DNA of 64,000 nucleotides, taken from NCBI GenBank assembly GCA_021741145.1, contig JAIOYK010000002.1, positions 1 through 64,000 on the forward strand, written 5' to 3'. Below are positions 59,325 through 64,000 of the stretch, piece by piece (within the stretch, counting starts at the first letter, position 1; each line of letters opens with the position of its first letter). The position numbers and the translations under genes are program-made. The DNA comes from Rhodospirillum sp. GTDB lineage: Bacteria > Pseudomonadota > Alphaproteobacteria > Rhodospirillales > Rhodospirillaceae. Below the pieces are notes generated by a model, which saw only the letters and a list, made by a program, of their open reading frames with translations, ran no database searches and was not told the DNA's origin.

Positions 59325-60122
59325 TCAGCGCCCGGTCCAGGTGGGAAGGCGCTTGCCCAGGAAGGCGTCGATGCCTTCCTCGGCGTCACGGGCCATCATG
59401 TTGCGGGTCATCACTTCGCTGGCATAGGCGTAGGCGTCCTCCAGCGGCATCTCCAACTGGCGGTAAAAGGCTTCCTTGCCAATGGCGAGGGTCAGAGGGG
59501 ATTTGCTGGCGATGGTTTCGGCCAATTCGGTGACCGTGGCGTCCAGGGCATCGGCGGCGACAACGGTATTGACCAAGCCATGAGCCAGGGCGTCCTCGGC
59601 GGAAATGGGGTGACCGGTCAACAGCATTTCCATCGCTTTCTTGCGGGGCACGTTTCGCGAGAGAGCAACCATGGGGGTGGAGCAAAACAGGCCAATATTC
59701 ACCCCGGGCGTGGCGAAGCGGGCGCTCTCGGCGGCCACGGCCAGATCGCAGGACGCGACCAATTGGCAGCCCGCGGCGGTGGCCATGGCGTGCACCTTGG
59801 CGATGACCGGCTTTGGCAGCCGGACAAGGCTTGTCATCAGCACCGAACACTGCTTGAAGAGGGCATCATAGGCGTCCCGACCCGGATTGGCGCGGACCTC
59901 CTTCAAGTCGTGCCCGGCGCAAAAGGCCGGTCCGCTGGCGGCCAGGACAACCACTTTCACGGCGTCATCGTCCCGTGCCCGATCCAGGGCTTCCTGGAGA
60001 ACGGCCATGAGCCCCATGGACAGGGCATTGCGGGCCTTGGGGCGGTTCAAGGTGAGGGTTCGCACGCCTCCGGCATCGGTGGTCAGGAGGATGGGGGCGT
60101 CGGGCTTGGCCTTGTCGTTCAT
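59325..60122 (-). CDS. Enoyl-CoA hydratase/isomerase family protein
   Basis: 265 residues of crotonase fold. The oxyanion segments AFCAGHDLKE and TAAGCQLVASCDLAVA are present; the second catalytic Glu of true hydratases is not obvious (GLFCSTPMVALSRNV), similar to ECHDC3-like members. Substrate unknown. ATG 60122. Confidence 0.92.
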   Translation of the reverse strand: MNDKAKPDAPILLTTDAGGVRTLTLNRPKARNALSMGLMAVLQEALDRARDDDAVKVVVLAASGPAFCAGHDLKEVRANPGRDAYDALFKQCSVLMTSLVRLPKPVIAKVHAMATAAGCQLVASCDLAVAAESARFATPGVNIGLFCSTPMVALSRNVPRKKAMEMLLTGHPISAEDALAHGLVNTVVAADALDATVTELAETIASKSPLTLAIGKEAFYRQLEMPLEDAYAYASEVMTRNMMARDAEEGIDAFLGKRLPTWTGR

Positions 60123-60354
60123 CTGTCCTCCCCGAGGGCACGCCCCGTCTAGAGCGGGAGCTGGAACCGGATGTTGTTTTCGCGATTGTTTAGGAAGTCG
60201 CCACGAGTTATTGATTCACATGGGATAATGGCAAAATACGATATGCTTGGCAAGGGAAAGTGCCAGCGAGTCGCCTTCCTCAATTTTGGGGGGTGAGGGT
60301 GGAATGGAATGTGTATGGAATGGGACTGAAATGGCAAGGGAAAGGAAACAAGGG

Positions 60355-60783
60355 ATGTCGCGCATCGGTCTTACGGAATTTTCTGAAATCCTCGATGCGG
60401 AGCTGCCCATCGCGGCCATGCTCGGCATTCGGACGGAGGATATTCAGGCTGGATATGCTCTGCTGCGCATGCCCTATCGCCCGGACCTGACCCGCCCGGG
60501 GGGCACGATCTCCGGTCCGGCGATGATGGCCCTGGCCGACGTGGCCATGTATGCGGTCGTTCTTAGTTTGGTGGGTCGGGTGGAATTGGCGGTGACCACC
60601 AACCTGTCCATCAATTTCCTGCGTAAGCCTCCGACCCACGACATTCTGGCGGAAGGCCATGTCTTAAAAGAGGGAAAGCGTTTGGTGGTCGCGGAGGTGG
60701 AACTGTTCAGTGCCCGGGATGATGGGTCACGGGATTTGGTGGCCCATGTGACGGGCACCTATTCGGTGCCCCCCCTGGCATGA
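60355..60783 (+). CDS. PaaI-type hotdog thioesterase
   Basis: About 142 residues, with the PaaI/YdiI signature GGTISGPAMMALADVAMYA and AVTTNLSINFLRKP. Probably an acyl-CoA thioesterase. The frame is open upstream, but MSRIGLTEFSEILD at 60355 follows a GAAAGGA site and starts the conserved part. Confidence 0.85.
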   Translation: MSRIGLTEFSEILDAELPIAAMLGIRTEDIQAGYALLRMPYRPDLTRPGGTISGPAMMALADVAMYAVVLSLVGRVELAVTTNLSINFLRKPPTHDILAEGHVLKEGKRLVVAEVELFSARDDGSRDLVAHVTGTYSVPPLA

Positions 60784-60870
60784 CGATGGGGGAGTTAATG
60801 ATGGAAACAAAGGTGGGGGCAAATAGGCCGGGCCGCGGGTGTTGCATGCGCCGGGATCGGCGCGGATGTT

Positions 60871-61101
60871 CTACTCCCCTTCTGGATTAAGTAACTCCGG
60901 CCGGACCACGGTGAAACTGTCCGGTGAGTCGCCGACCATTTGCAGCGCTATCTTACCCGAGCGGGTGTTGACAACCATTTCAACGACCCAGGTGGCGTCA
61001 TCAATTTTCAGGGGTCCGCCCATGGCGATGCCCGTGACGTCGATGACGTCCAAGCTGAGGCTGTGGTCATCCTTGAAAGAGATGGATGCGACCGTTTTCA
61101 C
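60871..61101 (-). CDS. Small hypothetical protein
   Basis: 76 residues, predicted beta-rich and soluble (ISFKDDHSLSLDVIDVTGIA). GTG start at 61101 is supported by a perfect AGGAGG 7 bp upstream, which argues strongly that it is real. It stands alone between two rightward genes. Family not recognised. Confidence 0.7.
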   Translation of the reverse strand: MKTVASISFKDDHSLSLDVIDVTGIAMGGPLKIDDATWVVEMVVNTRSGKIALQMVGDSPDSFTVVRPELLNPEGE

Positions 61102-61442
61102 GGTAAATCCTCCTGTGTTTCGAACGCTTTGCCAGTCAATCTCCTTCCGACCCAGGGGTCAAGGTCTTTCCCGTCGGATGGCTAAAAGGGCGCGCTTTCA
61201 GAGAGTTAAAAATGGGGTACATAAATACCCCTAACCTAGTGCGTTGTTTTTAAAAGAATATGCTTGGTTGACAGGTCATTTTTTCCTGGCATACTCCGCC
61301 GCCACGCCACAAAGGTCGCCGCATGGAGTGTTTTCCGCTCGAACCGGCCTTGACGGGTGACTTACATGAACCGCCGAAAGGGGTTTGGCGCCGGAACACC
61401 CGGTGGTATGCCTCTCTTGGCCGGAAGGAAAAGAACAGACCA
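61102..61442. other. 341-bp gap with rplM promoter
   Basis: It contains the sigma-70-like promoter given separately and a GGGGTA-CATAAA-TACCCC inverted repeat at 61214-61231, which may end the leftward gene's upstream region or act as an operator. The leader of rplM after the promoter is about 140 nt; no L13 autoregulatory fold can be fixed by eye. Confidence 0.5.
61268..61295 (+). promoter_or_regulatory. Sigma-70-type promoter for rplM-rpsI
   Basis: TTGACA (61268-61273) and CATACT (61290-61295) are 16 bp apart, close to consensus, with a T-rich spacer. Confidence 0.6.
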
Positions 61443-61907
61443 ATGAAGACCTATTCCGCGAAGCCCCACGAGGTGGAAAGGAAATGGTACGTGATCGACG
61501 CTGAAGGTGTCGTTCTCGGTCGTCTCGCCGTGATCATCGCCGATCTGCTGCGCGGGAAGAACAAGACCATTTTCACTCCGCATGTGGATACTGGTGACCA
61601 CGTGATCATCATCAACGCTGAAAAAGTGAAGATGACGGGCAACAAGGCCGCCAACGAGCGCTTTTTCTGGCACACCGGTCACCCGGGCGGCATCAAGAGC
61701 CGGACCATGGGCCAGATCCGGGATGGCGCCCATCCCGAGCGCCTGATCGAGAAGGCCGTGGAGCGCATGATGCCCCGTGGTCCCCTTGCCCGCGCGCAGT
61801 TCAAGAAGCTGCGCGTCTATGGCGGTTCGGAACATCCCCACGATGCCCAGGCCCCCGAAGTGCTGGACGTGGCCGCCCTGAACCCGAAGAACAAGAGGAG
61901 CGCCTAA
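61443..61907 (+). CDS. rplM: 50S ribosomal protein L13
   Basis: 154 residues. Conserved [26 protein letters not shown]-like [16 protein letters not shown] and the [20 protein letters not shown] block. L13 is an early assembly protein of the large subunit. It is followed 3 bp later by rpsI, the universal pair. ATG 61443 is chosen because L13 always starts here. Confidence 0.97.
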   Translation: MKTYSAKPHEVERKWYVIDAEGVVLGRLAVIIADLLRGKNKTIFTPHVDTGDHVIIINAEKVKMTGNKAANERFFWHTGHPGGIKSRTMGQIRDGAHPERLIEKAVERMMPRGPLARAQFKKLRVYGGSEHPHDAQAPEVLDVAALNPKNKRSA

Positions 61908-61910
61908 TCC

Positions 61911-62390
61911 ATGGCCGAGGAAATCAAATCCTTCGAGGACCTGAAGGACGCCACCGCCACGGTCGCGGACGCTCCCCAGAAGCGGGAGCCCAAGCGGGAC
62001 GCCCAGGGTCGCTCCTATGCCACGGGTCGCCGGAAGGACGCGGTCGCCCGCGTCTGGATTAAGCCTGGTACGGGTCGGATCATCGTCAACGGCCGGGAAC
62101 TTGAATCCTATTTCCCCCGTCCGGTGCTGCGCATGGTGATCAATCAGCCCTTCGTGGTGACCAACACGGTGAACCAGTTCGACGTGGAATGCACGGTGAA
62201 GGGTGGCGGTCTGACCGGTCAGTCGGGCGCCCTGCGTCACGGCCTGAGCCGCGCGCTGACCTATTTTGATCCGGACATGCGGCGGGCCCTGAAGGCCGTC
62301 GGCTTCCTGACCCGTGACCCCCGCACCGTCGAGCGGAAGAAGTACGGTCGCGCCAAGGCCCGTCGGAGCTTCCAGTTCTCCAAGCGCTAA
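61911..62390 (+). CDS. rpsI: 30S ribosomal protein S9
   Basis: 159 residues. The S9 core ([39 protein letters not shown]) and the strictly conserved C-terminus RRSFQFSKR, which touches the P-site tRNA, are present. The N-terminal acidic extension of about 35 residues is normal for Alphaproteobacteria. Confidence 0.97.
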   Translation: MAEEIKSFEDLKDATATVADAPQKREPKRDAQGRSYATGRRKDAVARVWIKPGTGRIIVNGRELESYFPRPVLRMVINQPFVVTNTVNQFDVECTVKGGGLTGQSGALRHGLSRALTYFDPDMRRALKAVGFLTRDPRTVERKKYGRAKARRSFQFSKR

Positions 62391-62428
62391 TCGGTGCCGT
62401 CATCGTTCTCCCTTTTGGGGGAGAATGG

Positions 62429-62460
62429 AAAACCCCGGATCAAAAGATCCGGGGTTTTTT
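62429..62460 (+). terminator. Terminator of rplM-rpsI
   Basis: AAAACCCCGGATC (62429-62441) pairs with GATCCGGGGTTTT (62446-62458) around AAAA, ending in T6, 38 bp after the rpsI stop. Confidence 0.92.
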
Positions 62461-62767
62461 CTTGGTTCTCGTGCGTTGCCCCATGAGGGGCGGGTCCGGG
62501 ATAAAGGGGCGGTCTCTGTCGTCATCCGTCATGGGCGGCGACCGGCTCCAGGTCGGGCCATTCCTCCCCCCCCAGCACGTTGGTTGGATGATAGAGACAC
62601 CGGTGGTCATGGACCACGTGTAAAATATTATTGGAATACTATTAATTCAAAGAATGTGTTGGGTACGTTGGAAAGTATATTTGAGTGACGCACTGCATCA
62701 ACTCCGTAAAACTCCCGCGCATTGATATGGCCTGCCTTGTTTGGAAGGTTTGGAGGGAGCCAGGGCA
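62461..62767. other. 307-bp gap, no clear gene
   Basis: It starts GC-rich and becomes AT-rich near 62620-62690 (AATATTATTGG, AAGTATATTTG), perhaps a promoter for the small genes to the right. No tRNA or hairpin of note. Confidence 0.4.
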
Positions 62768-62908
62768 ATGATTGGCCATCTGGCGGCGGTCTATTTGGAG
62801 GGAATTATCGCCAATATCGAGCTGCCGGACGGGATTTTGAGGGGGAGAGGAGACCGGGGGACATTGGGGTATAGTCTTGCCGCGATGATGCGTCGGGAGT
62901 ACCCTTAA
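62768..62908 (+). CDS. Possible 46-residue small protein
   Basis: ATG 62768 to TAA 62906-62908, with a good GGAGGGAG ribosome-binding region upstream. The product starts MIGHLAAVYLEGIIANIELP and ends in a basic segment. Codon use is less typical and no family is recognised, so it may be chance. Confidence 0.35.
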   Translation: MIGHLAAVYLEGIIANIELPDGILRGRGDRGTLGYSLAAMMRREYP

Positions 62909-63001
62909 TGGCGAGGGTGGTCCGATAAAATGCGCCCGTGGCGTGGGTCTGATCGTTGCCCCTCGCCAGAGCGGGCCATCTTGAATGGTGGAGGTGGACT
63001 C

Positions 63002-63337
63002 ATGGCCGGCTCTTTCAAGGAAACCCGCTCATCCAAGGGACTCAGCTCTTCCAAGGGACTCAGCTCTTCCAAGGGACTCAGCTCTTCCAGGGGACTCAAC
63101 TCTTCCAGGGGACCCAGCTCTTCCAAGGGACCCCGTTCTTCCAGGGGAAATCGTGGTCGGCGCTCTTCCCATGTTTTCCGGGATGTGAGCATTATTTTGG
63201 CCGTGTGCGGCCTGTTCACCGCGATTGCCTTGACCTTCGGACGGAGTTCTGGCGACGCCTGGACGGAGACCTTGCGGACCTTCTCCGGCCCATCGGCTGG
63301 TGCTTCCCCAGCGGGCAAGGTGACGAACAGGAAGTGA
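63002..63337 (+). CDS. Small single-pass membrane protein with seven hexapeptide repeats
   Basis: 111 residues. MAGSFKET is followed by hexapeptide units RSSKGL, SSSKGL, SSSKGL, SSSRGL, NSSRGP, SSSKGP, RSSRGN, then a basic stretch (RGRRSSHVFRD), one transmembrane helix (VSIILAVCGLFTAIALTF) and a short Ser/Ala tail. GGAGGTGG lies before the ATG. The layout mirrors the protein at 48857-49129. Function unknown. Confidence 0.7.
   Translation: MAGSFKETRSSKGLSSSKGLSSSKGLSSSRGLNSSRGPSSSKGPRSSRGNRGRRSSHVFRDVSIILAVCGLFTAIALTFGRSSGDAWTETLRTFSGPSAGASPAGKVTNRK
63026..63148. repeat. 18-bp tandem repeat array inside the membrane protein gene
   Basis: A partial and six full 18-bp units (CTCAGCTCTTCCAAGGGA type) in frame. 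Three central copies are identical, the outer ones carry point changes, so expansion by slippage is recent. Confidence 0.9.
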
Positions 63338-63437
63338 TGCCTGGAGTCGTGGAGGGATCGCTTTGGCGGTTTCGGGCTCGCGAGGGGTTTCCTTGTTGTA
63401 CCTTCCGGGTGGTATCTTCCGGAACGGGGAGGGCTGC

Positions 63438-64000
63438 TTATTCCCCCCGAGGGGTCTCCCTTGCTCCGAGGATCCTTGGGAGCCGCCCATCACTGGCGAT
63501 AAGGCTCAAGCCGATCAGGGCCATGCCGCCAAACTGTGTGATTGTAAAATGCTCTCCAAGGAATAGGATTCCCATGAGGACGGCGGAGATTGGGATCAAA
63601 AAGGTGACCAAAGCGAGGTTGGTTGCTCCGGCACGGCCAAGGATCCTGAAATAGATTACGTATGCCAAGGCGGTCGACAGGGAGGCGAGGCCTAGGATCG
63701 CGGCGCAACTGTTCAATCCGGGAAGGGGAAGGGTCCAAGGGCGTTCCACCACCAGGGCCATGGGGACCAAGACCAAGCTTGAGGCGGAAACCTGCCCGGC
63801 CGCCGTCACCATGGGATCCACGCCCAGAGTTTTGAACCGCCGTCCAAACACGCTAGCGATAGCATAGGAGAGGGCGGCTCCTAGCACCGCCAGTTGCGCG
63901 GGAACGTTGCTTTTGGACGCTTGGCCCCAGGTCGTGAACAGGTCGCCGCCCATCAGAACCACCACGCCCAGAAAGCCTAGGGCGAGTGCCAAGGCCTTGC
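63438..64000 (-). CDS. EamA/DMT-family transporter, C-terminal part (5' end outside window)
   Basis: The frame is open to the right edge, so only about 187 C-terminal residues are seen. They hold the second EamA half: five to six helices with LGAALSYAIASVFGRRFK, LASLSTALAYVIYFRILGRA and NLALVTFLIPISAVLMGILF. The family exports amino acids, nucleosides or other metabolites. Substrate unknown. Confidence 0.92.
   Translation of the reverse strand, partial: KALALALGFLGVVVLMGGDLFTTWGQASKSNVPAQLAVLGAALSYAIASVFGRRFKTLGVDPMVTAAGQVSASSLVLVPMALVVERPWTLPLPGLNSCAAILGLASLSTALAYVIYFRILGRAGATNLALVTFLIPISAVLMGILFLGEHFTITQFGGMALIGLSLIASDGRLPRILGARETPRGE

Noticed and set aside
62520-62625. Minus-strand peptide with coding-like look (VHDHRCLYHPTNVLGG)
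   Set aside because: No start codon with a ribosome-binding site, an upstream stop close by and no recognisable family.
63026-63148. Regularly repeated DNA that could suggest a CRISPR array
   Set aside because: Units are 18 bp, contiguous without spacers and in frame within a protein gene; this is a coding tandem repeat.

Overview
The window is high-GC chromosomal DNA of an alphaproteobacterium, most likely a member of the Rhodospirillales; the genus cannot be named from sequence alone. The evidence is the hupTUV-hypF-hupSLC order known from purple non-sulfur bacteria, gapR, the ruvC-ruvA-ruvB-ybgC-tolQRA order, the zapA/6S RNA/5-FCL locus and the glnB-glnA pair. I see no insertion sequence, prophage or CRISPR array. 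Nearly all of it is coding, in short operons.

Region by region. 1-1467: C-terminal part of a SNF2-family helicase that runs off the left edge. 1503-11646: a leftward hydrogen-uptake block (hupT kinase, hupU/hupV H2 sensor, hypF maturation, hupS/hupL/hupC membrane-bound uptake hydrogenase) ending in a clear terminator; hupD and the other maturation genes are not here. 11913-16285: a globin/MCP/PilZ/CZB receptor, an exported dienelactone-hydrolase-like protein, a 27-bp-arm perfect palindrome and an RND adaptor; the RND pump follows to 19457. 19479-20640: a decayed NCS2-type permease beside a beta-carbonic anhydrase. 21247-24144: PepSY protein, cytochrome b561 and a two-component system. 24188-25796: divergent argO/argP-like pair. 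26064-30285: gapR, thiE, zapA, 6S RNA, 5-FCL and a YmdB-like phosphoesterase. 30731-36725: yebC, ruvCAB, ybgC and tolQRA without tolB/pal.

37034-47605: LuxO-like sigma-54 activator, creatininase-family protein, a fused CoA-binding/O-acetylhomoserine sulfhydrylase, a Cache-type MCP, then a leftward group of glutamine-synthetase-like, lumazine-synthase-like, Lrp-type and methionine gamma-lyase genes. 47927-52319: small membrane proteins, bacteriohemerythrin, a MotAB-like stator and a secreted protein. 52527-54491: CreA, tRNA-His and an aminotransferase. 54793-57332: the nitrogen-control region, with a sigma-54 promoter before glnB, then glnA, then a second sigma-54 promoter driving what looks like a roughly 160-nt small RNA with an anti-Shine-Dalgarno loop and its own terminator. 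57358-64000: small membrane proteins, MarR regulator with a visible operator, CHAP lipoprotein, enoyl-CoA hydratase, hotdog thioesterase, rplM-rpsI, a hexapeptide-repeat membrane protein and a partial EamA transporter.

The observations most worth following are the predicted NtrC/sigma-54-controlled cuckoo-like sRNA downstream of glnA, two small membrane proteins sharing an N-terminal hexapeptide-repeat design, the four-module globin receptor, and the CoA-binding/sulfhydrylase fusion. All functions are assigned by recognising family motifs by eye; no database search was possible.
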